Below are positions 10,602-20,183 of a stretch of DNA of 64,000 bases, one piece after another. This stretch comes from Meira nashicola (taxonomy: Eukaryota > Basidiomycota > Exobasidiomycetes > Exobasidiales > Brachybasidiaceae): contig BCJU01000001.1 of the NCBI GenBank assembly GCA_001600355.1, forward strand, positions 1,695,178 to 1,759,177, in the 5' to 3' direction. The first letter of the stretch is position 1; every line of letters begins with the position of its first letter. Under the pieces are notes generated by a model. That model made no database searches. It had not been told where the DNA came from and saw nothing but the letters and a program-made list of their open reading frames with translations. The translations under genes and the position numbers were made by a program.

Positions 10602-10609
10602 TGTACATA
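10602..10609 (+). promoter_or_regulatory. Pumilio-type TGTACATA element in the 3' region
   Basis: TGTACATA begins 6 nt after the stop codon of the 1283-aa gene. In mRNA, UGUAnAUA is the recognition core of Puf3/Pumilio RNA-binding proteins. A related TGTACATT lies about 95 nt further on. Position in the 3' UTR fits, but an 8-mer in AT-rich DNA can occur by chance. Confidence 0.25.
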
Positions 10610-10828
10610 TGCCCTCTTTGTGAAGTATGCAAGTCTTTTCTTTTCTTTTTCTGTACCATCTTCTCTTTTCTGCTCTTTCCGTTTCACTTCAACGGTTTCG
10701 AATGTACATTTGCTAGTTTCGTTTGTTTCATTGAATGAATATAACGTGAACATCATCTCTAGATTAAAAAGGGTATATATATAAATGAATTATGATACAA
10801 ATAAAAACTGACTTTTCAGGTGAGAGAA

Positions 10829-13672
10829 TCATGAGACTGGACCACCAGAGAATAAGTACATAAGTTCTTTGCGGTCTAATTTGTTTGCTTTTGATAATTT
10901 ACTGCCTTCCAAAGCAGCTTCTGCTAATGCTCGTTTCTTATCTTGCAACGCCAAAATTCTCTCTTCTACAGAATTATTAATGACGAGCTTGTAGACATGC
11001 ACATTCCTTTGTTGACCTAATCGATGAGCTCGATCGATCGATTGTGCTTCTAACATTGGATTCCACCATAAATCCATCAAAATTACACGTGAACAGCATG
11101 TCAAATTTAATCCAACATTACCGGCCTTGAAAGAGATTAAGATCAATCGGACAGAAGGATCAGATCGAATACGATCTAAAGCACGTTCACGTTCTTCAGG
11201 TTTCAATGATCCATCATATCGAACGAATTTGTGTTTTTCTTCGCGCAAGAATGGCTCCACTAAATCCAAGAAAGATGTGAATTGACTAAATACAATCGTC
11301 TTTTCATCTCCTTCTTCACGAACCGTATTAAGTAAACGCAACATCGTTCGAATTTTCGTCGAGCTTTTACCTGCCCAAGCAGATTTTCCTCCACCTTGCA
11401 ACTTTTCCATTTGAATTCTATCATGGCAGACTTTGCAATGTTCGCCCCCTCGAGTAATCTCTTCTCTCGTCATTTCTTTTTGACATCTATCACAACGTTT
11501 TGATGCAACTGACAAACCTGCCAAAAGCTCCGTTAACCCATCATCATCTTCGTCAACCTTTTGTCCTTCTCCTTGTGCGTCTGTCTTTGCCACAATCGCA
11601 GGACCATTTGCTGCGCCTGCATCCACTCGAACGTTACGATTTACAAGAGAAGGATGACTACATGCTTGTCGAAGACGTAACAACATCAATAATGTCACCA
11701 TATGGTTCACTTTTGTTCCAGCTCCTTCAGCTTCTTCTAGATTTCGCTTTACTTGATTTTCTAAATCATCATAAAAGTCTCTCTCCTTAGAATCTTCAAA
11801 GTCCGTTGAGATCACTTCTACATGTCGATCTGGAAGGTTCAAGATTGGTTTACCGTCGTGCGTCGTATCCTTTGTTCGTCTGAGCATGATTGTTGTTAAT
11901 ACTGCACACAATCTCTTCATTCCCCAATTGACGCGATTTTGATTTGTGCTCTTGAGCGGATCAGAGATCTTCTCGCGGAAGTGAGCATACTCATCAAACG
12001 GAGGAATACCAAGAAAGCGAATAAGACTGAACATCTCCAAAGCTTCATTCTGAATTGGTGTTCCCGACAAGCACCATTTTGATAGAGCACGTTTAGAAAG
12101 AGCAGAGCAAGCACTAGACGCTTTCGTTCGATGATTTTTGATATTTTGTGCCTCATCTAATACGATACGCAACCAGTCAAAATCGAAAAGAGGTGCAGGC
12201 GGCAGCTTCTTCGCTGCTGTTTTTACAGATTTCTTTTTCTTTGCATCAATCACTTCGAAAGAATCATCGCTGTCTTGATCGTCCGATTCGCTCTCATCTT
12301 CTTCAGACGAATCAGGTACGGTGTTCTTCTTTTGTTGACCTTTCTTCTTAGGCTTATCCAGTCCCGCAATATTGTTCCATTCCGATGCCACTGTAGGGTA
12401 TGTTGTGATCACGACATCATAGCGCTTGAATGCATCTGTTGTTTTCGTTCTCGTCGCTCCATGATGCACCAGAACCTTGAGCGGAGGAGATGTTTTCTCT
12501 TTGATTTCACGTTCCCATTGTCGAATCACAGCAAGAGGTGCGATGATCAAGGTTTGTTTGCCTTTGATTTCAACAGATTTTTCTTCTACAGTTGCGTCAT
12601 CCGAATCCGGTACCACTTTCTTCTTGCTCTTCTTGGTCGTCGTTTCAGGCTCCAAGCGAATCTTGTTAATTGTAGTATCTTCGCTTTGCGGTGAATTACC
12701 GACAATAAGAGCCAACATCTGAACAGTCTTACCCAATCCCATATCGTCTGCTAAAATGCCGCCCTTGTGTTTTCCACCTTCGCGACCTTTGAGCCAGAGA
12801 TATCCTGCTACTTGATGGGGCATCAGCTTGCAGCTTAAACCTTTCACATTACTTGCCTTCTCCAAGTCAATATCACCAAGTTCCGGAGGTAGTACCATAC
12901 TACTCAACATATCTTGAAGTTGTTGGTCTCTCTCTTCGGCGGTCATTGTGGGACCTGCGAATGTGGAAGGTAATGGTTCATCATCGTCATCATCATTTAC
13001 GATGAATGCGTTACTATTCTGGCTACTGTGATTTGGACGATATCCTCCATTAGAATGTGGTAATGGACGAGGATGATTTTCATGACCATGGTTGGCCTGT
13101 TCCAAAGCAATTTGTGCACGAGCAAAACCATCCTTGATGGCATGCTTGACCACCTCTGCACCATCGCGCATGAATTGACGTGCACTATGATGATGTTGAG
13201 AATTTGCATGAGATAGAGGTTGAGATGAAGTTTGAGATGAGGGCTGAGACTCGGTAAAAGCATCCCAATTTGATTCATTCTGAGATTTTTGATTCGTTGT
13301 TGTATCAATCATTCGAATTTTGGATGGTTCAGCATGTTTATTTTTTGGAGGTAATTGTCGTCCTTGCGTTTGTGGTGTGTTGGGTAGTGCTTTATTTGTC
13401 GGCATCTGGCTTGGATTGCTCATACCAGTAGATCTATTGAATACTAAAGGTCTAGAAAAAGGTTTGGTTGTGTGTGGTTGGGAATTGCGTGGAAAGGGCA
13501 AAGGTTGCTGCTGCTGAGCATCATCTTGTGTCAAATCTACAACATTATTTTGATTAGATTGGGGTCGTGCAGCTTGAGGTATCGGCATTGGCATGGGCAT
13601 GGGTCTTATATTATTACCACGCCCATCACCAGGCATATGACGTTGTTGACTCCTCTGAAAAGAATCCATCAT
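10829..13672 (-). CDS. SNF2-family ATPase/helicase-like protein (Ris1/Uls1-Rad5 group)
   Basis: 947 aa from the preferred ATG at 13672; an in-frame ATG at 13732 has a poorer context (T at -3), whereas the one at 13672 has a purine there. Residues 1-280 are disordered and Q/N/P/H-rich. The SNF2 ATPase core shows GGILADDMGLGKT (motif I, ~300), TLIIAPLAVIRQWERE (Ia), VLDEAQNIKN (motif II as DEAQ, ~504), WCLSGTPIQN (III), then ILISFKAGNVGLNL (V) and IDRAHRLGQQRNVHVY (VI, ~890). Acidic/Lys-rich inserts interrupt lobe 1. Between the lobes lies CDRCQKEM...HCKVCHDRI (~722), a reduced remnant of the RING finger found in Rad5/Rad16/Uls1 proteins, with only two CxxC pairs left. Expected role: nuclear ATP-dependent remodelling in repair or of SUMO-modified proteins. 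It converges with the upstream 1283-aa gene, about 230 bp apart. Confidence 0.9.
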   Translation of the reverse strand: MMDSFQRSQQRHMPGDGRGNNIRPMPMPMPIPQAARPQSNQNNVVDLTQDDAQQQQPLPFPRNSQPHTTKPFSRPLVFNRSTGMSNPSQMPTNKALPNTPQTQGRQLPPKNKHAEPSKIRMIDTTTNQKSQNESNWDAFTESQPSSQTSSQPLSHANSQHHHSARQFMRDGAEVVKHAIKDGFARAQIALEQANHGHENHPRPLPHSNGGYRPNHSSQNSNAFIVNDDDDDEPLPSTFAGPTMTAEERDQQLQDMLSSMVLPPELGDIDLEKASNVKGLSCKLMPHQVAGYLWLKGREGGKHKGGILADDMGLGKTVQMLALIVGNSPQSEDTTINKIRLEPETTTKKSKKKVVPDSDDATVEEKSVEIKGKQTLIIAPLAVIRQWEREIKEKTSPPLKVLVHHGATRTKTTDAFKRYDVVITTYPTVASEWNNIAGLDKPKKKGQQKKNTVPDSSEEDESESDDQDSDDSFEVIDAKKKKSVKTAAKKLPPAPLFDFDWLRIVLDEAQNIKNHRTKASSACSALSKRALSKWCLSGTPIQNEALEMFSLIRFLGIPPFDEYAHFREKISDPLKSTNQNRVNWGMKRLCAVLTTIMLRRTKDTTHDGKPILNLPDRHVEVISTDFEDSKERDFYDDLENQVKRNLEEAEGAGTKVNHMVTLLMLLRLRQACSHPSLVNRNVRVDAGAANGPAIVAKTDAQGEGQKVDEDDDGLTELLAGLSVASKRCDRCQKEMTREEITRGGEHCKVCHDRIQMEKLQGGGKSAWAGKSSTKIRTMLRLLNTVREEGDEKTIVFSQFTSFLDLVEPFLREEKHKFVRYDGSLKPEERERALDRIRSDPSVRLILISFKAGNVGLNLTCCSRVILMDLWWNPMLEAQSIDRAHRLGQQRNVHVYKLVINNSVEERILALQDKKRALAEAALEGSKLSKANKLDRKELMYLFSGGPVS

Positions 13673-14796
13673 GTCTTTTTTTGCTTGGTGGTCACAATAG
13701 GGAAAAGGAGCATGGAAATAAATAAAATCCATACATCAACACATTAATCAACACTGCCTCAAAACGCACAGATGTCGTGTGCTTCTTAGAAATTAACTTG
13801 ACTTGCATTTACTTTGTGTCTGCTCATTCTTCTTCTGGGCACGCTAAATTCAAACGCGCCACTCCACGTGCATGAGGCGGAAAACAGGAGTTCAGCTCAT
13901 TATATAGTCTATAATACAACTTCACCCTTTTCCATCATTATTTACCTGATGCCAATAGGGAGATTGTTTAGAGATGCGTATGTTTATTATCAGTCCCCCC
14001 CTTTTTTATGAATTTCAAGATTTTTTACTTTTCTTATGAAACGTTGTTCTTTCTTCTTTTGTCATTTTTTCAACCCTCTTTCTACGACTTTCACTAATTT
14101 TAGCAATAGTAGCCTTTCTCTTTTCTTCCGTTAAAGAATGATAAAAGATATGTGATCTTTCACGAATTCATTCTAATTGTTCTTTGCTCTGTTTTCAATA
14201 AAACAAATAAAACAAAATAAGAGCTAGGAAGATTAAATGTTTGCTTTATACGCCAAAAGGGAAAACCTTTTAAACTCACAGCATTTTTACGGAATCTTTT
14301 ATTTTTTGCCGAAATCTTTTCCTTTTTTGTCAATTTTTTCCAATGTTTACAAGATCCGTTATGAATTTCGCATTCTGAATCTGAATTCGTTTGAGGATTG
14401 TCATGAGATTTGTATGAAATACCTCCATCTTCCAGCCTTGGGCTTTGATTTGGCGGAGAGGTTGGTGAATACTGTCTCTCTTCTGCTTCCTCTAGTGCAG
14501 GCTTGTTCAAATCCCATAAAGGTAACTCCTTTTTTGTTGAAAAAACGCATTTTCTTATGAAAAGAAGTAAGAAAAATATTGGTGTTACTCTCATAGCAAA
14601 GTATGTTGAATGATAGAAGTTTCAAAGATGGAATACATCACTTTACATGTACCGAAACAAATAAAAGCATGAAATGCTGTGCATGAATATTCAAGCCCCT
14701 TAATACGCAAAAGCTATTGTGAAACATAGCATTAATTGATTTTTGTTGAAATAGTATACAGATGTTGTTGTTGTTGAATAATAACCCTACTGTATA
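13673..14796. other. intergenic region with one weak secreted-protein candidate
   Basis: Upstream of the SNF2 gene and downstream of the glutaminyl cyclase gene. The stretch 13800-14160 is T-rich without supported genes; AGTCTATAA occurs at 13906. The only frame that looks protein-like is at 14160-14594 on the minus strand and is listed separately. Confidence 0.5.
14160..14594 (-). CDS. possible small secreted protein, 144 aa (weak)
   Basis: Starts MRVTPIFFLLLFIRKCVFS, which could be a signal peptide, then a hydrophilic, non-repetitive stretch (LPLWDLNKPALEEAEERQYS, then PTSPPNQSPRLEDGG) with two cysteines near 86 and 92. The C-terminal 60 residues are Lys/Phe-rich and look like translated AT-rich DNA, so the real gene, if any, may end at an intron or be decayed. 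The second frame on the same strand is also open here, which weakens the case. I do not recognise it. Confidence 0.25.
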   Translation of the reverse strand: MRVTPIFFLLLFIRKCVFSTKKELPLWDLNKPALEEAEERQYSPTSPPNQSPRLEDGGISYKSHDNPQTNSDSECEIHNGSCKHWKKLTKKEKISAKNKRFRKNAVSLKGFPFWRIKQTFNLPSSYFVLFVLLKTEQRTIRMNS

Positions 14797-16233
14797 TCAC
14801 CCAAAAGGAAGCAAAGTTGCGTTGAAAGAATGAGCATTTTGTAATCTATATTGAGATTCAACCGTTCCACTCACAAAATCATCCTCACTTCTTGCTAAAA
14901 GAGTAGAAGATGATCTGACTTCTTCTCCTCCTCCATTTCTTCTTAACTTAATCTGTCCCGCTTGAACTCCAAAATATTCTGCTACAAATACTCTCATAAT
15001 CATTGTCCAAGCATAAATGGTAGGATAATCCAATGCAGATGCATCATCTCCCATCGTATGCCAAACAGAAGGAAATGGACTTGCGATTAAATGCAAAATC
15101 GGCACTCCATTTTGCAAAAACGGTCGATGATCATCATCTATTCCTCCAAATCCCATATGAATTTCCGAAAAGAAGCTCGCTCTACGCTCTCTGCCACCAT
15201 CAATGTCAATCATCGATGTGGTTGATGATCCGGCAGGTGGTAATTGCATTTTACCTTGTTTATCTTTTGGATATAAAGCTCCTGTTTTAGCCAATCGACC
15301 TTCAATATCTCGAAGTTCATCCCACATCCATCTTGTTGAGGTATAATAAGGAGGTACATGCGGTTTTGGCGATCCTAAAAGGTCCAAGAGAACGAATTGA
15401 TCTATTGAATCGATCAAACGCATATTCGAATAACCTGGAACATTTCTCCTTTTGACCAATTTTGGATTAAAGAAAGATTTTGTCCATCCATCAGCTAAAG
15501 CTCTACTTCCATATAAACTGTCTTTTTGCGTCCATTGCACGTATGCCTCTTCTCCGTCAAAAAAGATGAGCTGTAAGCCTGTTTCTTTTCCTCTTTCATG
15601 TTTACTTGTTTGTTGTTCCAACATATTTCCTACTGCTAAAGCCACATCTACAATGATAGCACATGGAACTGCACTATCAGTCGCACCAATGAAACCTTTT
15701 GGAGATACTTTACTGTCATGATGAGCTGCTAAAACCAATTTACGCGGCGCATCAACATTATAAGTGACGATCAAATTCGTCATAGTCTTTCTTCCTTGTG
15801 GTGTATCTGTTTGAAATTTATGCTCTTCGATCGTCCAATTAGGTCTTTTACGAAAAGGAGCAAGTAATTCTTCTCGTACTTTTGCGTTCTCCTTTGTGTC
15901 AGGCGGTCTGGGTATTAATATTTTTGATAAAAGTGATTTGGGATCATGATAATCAATTTGAAGGCTTGGATCTTGAAATTGAATCAGAGGGTCTAGAGTT
16001 TCTATTCTCGCATAGTCTCTCTCCATAAGACGTGGCAAATCATCTGGCCTTGTTGAAGCGAAAGAAATGATCGTCAATGATAAAATGAGTAAAAGGTAAA
16101 CGTGTATCGAAGATTTGAAGGATCGTCTTCGTTTGAGCATTATTGTATTGGATTTTCCAATTTGAGAATAATACTCCCTCCCACCCATAAGGTCGAGCTG
16201 ATCATGACCATAACTTGTGTCCTCATCCCTCAT
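14797..16233 (-). CDS. glutaminyl-peptide cyclotransferase-like, membrane-anchored (M28 fold)
   Basis: 478 aa. One membrane anchor at about 38-58 (IHVYLLLILSLTIISFAS) after a basic KRRRSFK stretch predicts a type II Golgi or secretory-pathway protein. The luminal domain matches glutaminyl cyclases: LVLAAHHDSK, GATDSAVPCA (zinc Asp), LIFFDGEEA (catalytic and zinc Glu pair), FVLLDLLG (Asp), GIDDDHRPFL (Asp) and SVWHTMGDD (zinc His), all in family order and in single-zinc form. The reaction is cyclisation of N-terminal Gln or Glu of peptides to pyroglutamate, which protects secreted peptides. Length is longer than the ~360-aa animal enzymes because of the anchor and a C-terminal tail. It diverges from the Zn2Cys6 regulator. 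ATG at 16233. Confidence 0.9.
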   Translation of the reverse strand: MRDEDTSYGHDQLDLMGGREYYSQIGKSNTIMLKRRRSFKSSIHVYLLLILSLTIISFASTRPDDLPRLMERDYARIETLDPLIQFQDPSLQIDYHDPKSLLSKILIPRPPDTKENAKVREELLAPFRKRPNWTIEEHKFQTDTPQGRKTMTNLIVTYNVDAPRKLVLAAHHDSKVSPKGFIGATDSAVPCAIIVDVALAVGNMLEQQTSKHERGKETGLQLIFFDGEEAYVQWTQKDSLYGSRALADGWTKSFFNPKLVKRRNVPGYSNMRLIDSIDQFVLLDLLGSPKPHVPPYYTSTRWMWDELRDIEGRLAKTGALYPKDKQGKMQLPPAGSSTTSMIDIDGGRERRASFFSEIHMGFGGIDDDHRPFLQNGVPILHLIASPFPSVWHTMGDDASALDYPTIYAWTMIMRVFVAEYFGVQAGQIKLRRNGGGEEVRSSSTLLARSEDDFVSGTVESQYRLQNAHSFNATLLPFG

Positions 16234-17392
16234 GATCTGGCCAAACGAGATATCAGATCATAGAATGAATGCAAACGCGAAGAAGTTGCGGAGAAAGATT
16301 AGCCTTAAAAAAGGATACGTGCAGCGCGTTACAACCAGTCTGCAAGCACATCGCGCTGACTCACTACCCTGAGGTTACTGCTGTCCCTACCAGAATTGTC
16401 TTGACATCTTCATCAATGATTGAAAGAAGTCATTTCATTATAAAATTCAAGTAAGAAATGACATTCGAAATATGAATTAACACACAAAGAACTTTGTCAA
16501 AGGTAACGAATCATTCGAGTACCGTAAAAGTATAATATTACTCACTGATCTGCCTATTATATGATTAGATAATCAATTTTTATCTTTCCATATTTCCAAT
16601 ATTCCGTGAATATTGCCGAATTTGCCGAGTAAATTGGCGCCGAAATCCCAAAATGCATGCAGCGTAAAATGTGAGCGTTCAAAAGCCGTACCGATTTAAC
16701 GCACAGCATAACTTGGCAAAAGTGGATAAATTGGAAAGAGTAGTCTATGCACCTCGGAAAAAGAGAGAAGAAGTCCTCAAGATCAATTTCGAACTGATCG
16801 GCTCCGTTCGTTTGGATCTAGAAATAAATCAAATTCTTTTCGATTTAAAGACCTGACTGTTCGCCGAGGCTGTATGAAAAAGTAAATGGCGCAATGAACT
16901 TGTGTGGGTTAGTTCAGCCCGTTCGTGTTCATACGTACATACATATAATAGAGTACATACATGTGCGAATCCTTTGAGTCCAGACACGCGTACTTTTCTT
17001 TGTGATCTATTTCCGAGACATACAATGAAGCGGAGATGTGAAATCAGATCCAGCCTAAAAGCAGTCAACATTTCCCGCAAGTGATTGAAAATTGTGCATA
17101 TTCGTTTCGATTAGCCTGTAATTTTACCGCGTGCATACATGAATGTATGTACATATTTAGACAGGGCTTCCTATTCGTTCTACTTATTACCAACAAAATC
17201 TTACAAGCAGTCGAACGTTCTACCACCATATCATTTGAACCGCATATATGCTACAGACAAGCACATCAAATTGCTCCTAACCTTCGCTTTTTTGCACACG
17301 ACCGAATTGCTCAGAATATGATCACTTCTGCCTCAATAATTATCTAAAAAAAGAAAACAAAGCAACCCCTCTCCTTACCGGAATTGTCAAAA
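16234..17392. other. divergent intergenic region, no supported gene
   Basis: Shared upstream region of the cyclase gene and the Zn2Cys6 gene. It contains TTGCCGA-type repeats at 16610-16645, a CCTCGG hexamer at 16752 (core of the FarA/FarB fatty-acid regulator site of ascomycetes; chance possible), AGTCTATG at 16743, and alternating TATGTAC/GTACATA stretches at 16935-16970 and 17143-17157. Frames of about 60 codons show no gene-like features. Confidence 0.5.
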
Positions 17393-19981
17393 ATGAATGA
17401 CGATAGATTTCGTTCCGCTGAGGCTGGTCCATCAAAACGACCAGGAACACATATCAATTTACCAAAGCCACCTAAACGTAGAAAAACACCAAGAGCATGC
17501 GATTATTGTCGAGAACATAAATTACGATGTGACTTTTCCCATGAACTTACAACAGCAGAAGGACAGCCAGTTTGCAAGCATTGTGCAGATTTTGGAATAG
17601 AATGTAATCTTTCTACTCCATCCGAAAGAAGAAGAGGCTCGGTAATACAATTAGATGGGAATTCAATTTCTGCGCCCGAAGGATCCGCTTCTGTTTTATG
17701 GCAAGTTGATGAAAGGGAATTGACAGATGCAAGATATTCAGGTGAATCTTCTCTTTCTGCCATCATTTCTCAATTTATCGTAATGGTAGGAGGAAGAGAA
17801 CAACAATTACGATCCGTTAACAGGCACTTAACTACAGAAGGAGTTCAGCCAACCGGATATGATAACTTTTTATTGCTTCCTTTGGTTCGACATCCTCCTC
17901 CTGCTGAAATTGGAGAGAAAAAGTTGATTCACGCCAAATTGGATCGCGATACTATTCGTCTCTTAATCGATCATTATATCGATTACATTCAACCTCTCAA
18001 TTCCGTCATTTCAAAAAAAGAAGTTTATCAATTAGTAGACCTAACGGCAAACGAGACACCTGTAACGAAACTTTCCGCTTTAGCTTTGGCCGTCTTGGGT
18101 GCTTCTGCTATGTTTCGTGGTATGCCGAAATTTACAAGGGCGGCACTTTTATTCCATTTACGTCAACGAAGGACAGCAATTTTCCGAACATCACTTGAAA
18201 CAGTTCAAACATTAATCATCTTAAGTCAAAATATCGAATTAATGGCTCCCGATACGAATGATGCAGCTGGTATGAGCTTAAATTTGACCGGACTCGCTGT
18301 TAGAATGGCGCATGATTTGGGTTTACATCGTGATTTGTCAAGTTTAGGAGTTCCGCCTGCAAAGTTACGCAAAATGGCAAGAATATGGTCAGCTTTGGTT
18401 ATTCAGGATAAATGGTATGCATTATGCTACGGACAGCCAGCTTTGATTCATTTGGAAGATGGGGATGCACCGGAACCTTCACAATATGATGACGAAGATG
18501 AACCAAGAAAGATTCAAGCTAACATTCATGCTTCCGGTCGACCTCCGCATCAGACTCACGTTTCTCATTTTCGAATTGCTCTGATCGTTGGACGATTGCA
18601 CAAAATCGTTTTTGGTCCTAAAGGCTTACGACCTGCTAATCATAAAGATTTTAAATCAGTCGTGGAAGATATTAACGAATGGAAAGCTAACCTTCCGCCT
18701 GCTTTATGGTTCAATTTACGTTCTACCCAAGCTCCAACGGTAGAAGCAGGATTCTTATTTTCGCTTCGGGTTTGTTTAGACTTTTTGATTTATCGTGCAT
18801 GTTTAAATCTTCCACCAGAACAAAAGACAATTCAAAGACCTGATGTATGGTCAATCCTTGTACGTGATTCGGCAGACGCATTAGAATGGCTAGCAAGTCC
18901 TGATGGATTACGTTGTTTGGATTCTTATTCTATTGTGATGTATTTCATGATTCAAAGTAGTATTGTTCACTTTTACGAATCAAGTAGAGGTGGAAGTTTG
19001 CATAGCTTACGTGTTGCTCGACAAAGTTTACAAAACCGAGGTACCGTTGCAACTCAACTTGCATCAAGTCGTGGACATATTTATGATCCATACGGAGAAC
19101 AAGAACAAGATCCAGATGAAGGCATAAATCATACCTCGGGAGGCAAACGTGGAAATCAATTAATATCACGAAACGGTCGATCTGTAATGCAAAATACATC
19201 ACCTTCACCTGAATCGGCTGGAGGACCTCCAAGACTTTTACGATTGCGCGTAAAGATTTCAGCTCTGGTTAGCATGTTACTTGAAGTAGCAGAACATAGA
19301 AGAGCGGCAGTATTAGCACGAAGCGAACAACCTGATGCTCAAAATCATAGACTTAGAGCTCAACAACAACCTTCTGAAAGTTCACAAGTACGTTATGGTA
19401 ACGGTAATATATACGAAAGAACGAGTCAATCCTCAAACGATCATAGTCATCCTTCACCAAACGCTATCAATGGACGATATCCTTCTGCACTATCATCACA
19501 AAATCATGCTAGGCATCATAGTGCCCCTTCGCAAAATTCACCTCCTACGCAAAATCACCCATTTTCATCGTCTCTTGCTGGTTCAGATTCAAATTATCAT
19601 TCGAAAGAACATCATATGCGTATGCATGGCAGGATGAGCGAACTTGGTTTACAAGGTCGATCTCCCAATACGTCACGACTTCATGCTAATTCTATAGGTA
19701 ATGCATCTTTAGGTAATAATGAACAATACCCAACACCAGCTCAAGCAAATCTTACAAGTACGGGTTCAGGTGGAGTGATTCATGCTGCAGGACAGTCTGA
19801 AGCAGGTGAAAGTGGTCATGGTACATTAAATGAAACATCTTCGATTGCATCTCTTTCGCCTAATAATATTGAAGATTTGGATTTGATGACACTTCAGAGA
19901 TGGGCAGATGCCCTTTTACGAAATCCAACTTCGTTTGAACAACAACAGCAAGCTATTAATGGTAGAAATTCTGCAGCTTAA
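17393..19981 (+). CDS. Zn2Cys6 fungal transcription factor
   Basis: 862 aa from the ATG at 17393. The DNA-binding domain at about 25-70 has all six cysteines: CDYC, then HKLRC, a 14-residue loop that is long for the family, VCKHC and GIEC, preceded by the basic KRRKTPRA. The middle region (about 160-530) matches the fungal-specific transcription factor domain, with GMSLNLTGLAVRMAHDLGLH (~300) as its typical block. The C-terminal 250 residues are disordered, His/Ser/Gln/Asn-rich and may hold the activation region. Target genes cannot be read from sequence. The divergent neighbour is a glutaminyl cyclase, and such regulators sometimes control adjacent genes, but nothing here proves it. A 200-bp gap separates it tail-to-tail from the secreted modular protein gene. 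Confidence 0.92.
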   Translation: MNDDRFRSAEAGPSKRPGTHINLPKPPKRRKTPRACDYCREHKLRCDFSHELTTAEGQPVCKHCADFGIECNLSTPSERRRGSVIQLDGNSISAPEGSASVLWQVDERELTDARYSGESSLSAIISQFIVMVGGREQQLRSVNRHLTTEGVQPTGYDNFLLLPLVRHPPPAEIGEKKLIHAKLDRDTIRLLIDHYIDYIQPLNSVISKKEVYQLVDLTANETPVTKLSALALAVLGASAMFRGMPKFTRAALLFHLRQRRTAIFRTSLETVQTLIILSQNIELMAPDTNDAAGMSLNLTGLAVRMAHDLGLHRDLSSLGVPPAKLRKMARIWSALVIQDKWYALCYGQPALIHLEDGDAPEPSQYDDEDEPRKIQANIHASGRPPHQTHVSHFRIALIVGRLHKIVFGPKGLRPANHKDFKSVVEDINEWKANLPPALWFNLRSTQAPTVEAGFLFSLRVCLDFLIYRACLNLPPEQKTIQRPDVWSILVRDSADALEWLASPDGLRCLDSYSIVMYFMIQSSIVHFYESSRGGSLHSLRVARQSLQNRGTVATQLASSRGHIYDPYGEQEQDPDEGINHTSGGKRGNQLISRNGRSVMQNTSPSPESAGGPPRLLRLRVKISALVSMLLEVAEHRRAAVLARSEQPDAQNHRLRAQQQPSESSQVRYGNGNIYERTSQSSNDHSHPSPNAINGRYPSALSSQNHARHHSAPSQNSPPTQNHPFSSSLAGSDSNYHSKEHHMRMHGRMSELGLQGRSPNTSRLHANSIGNASLGNNEQYPTPAQANLTSTGSGGVIHAAGQSEAGESGHGTLNETSSIASLSPNNIEDLDLMTLQRWADALLRNPTSFEQQQQAINGRNSAA

Positions 19982-20183
19982 TCAGTATTCTTTTATATTT
20001 GTAGCAATATTAATTTTATGATCTTTTAAACTTGTTAAGAAATAAAAATTAGATTGAAATGAGAATAAATAAAAGATAAGAAAAGAGGTGTAAAGACTGT
20101 GATTGGTAAGATATAAAAAGAGATAAAGAGGAGAAAAAGGTAGAATTTCTAATAAAAAAGGAAGCGGAAGGAGATAAAATGCA

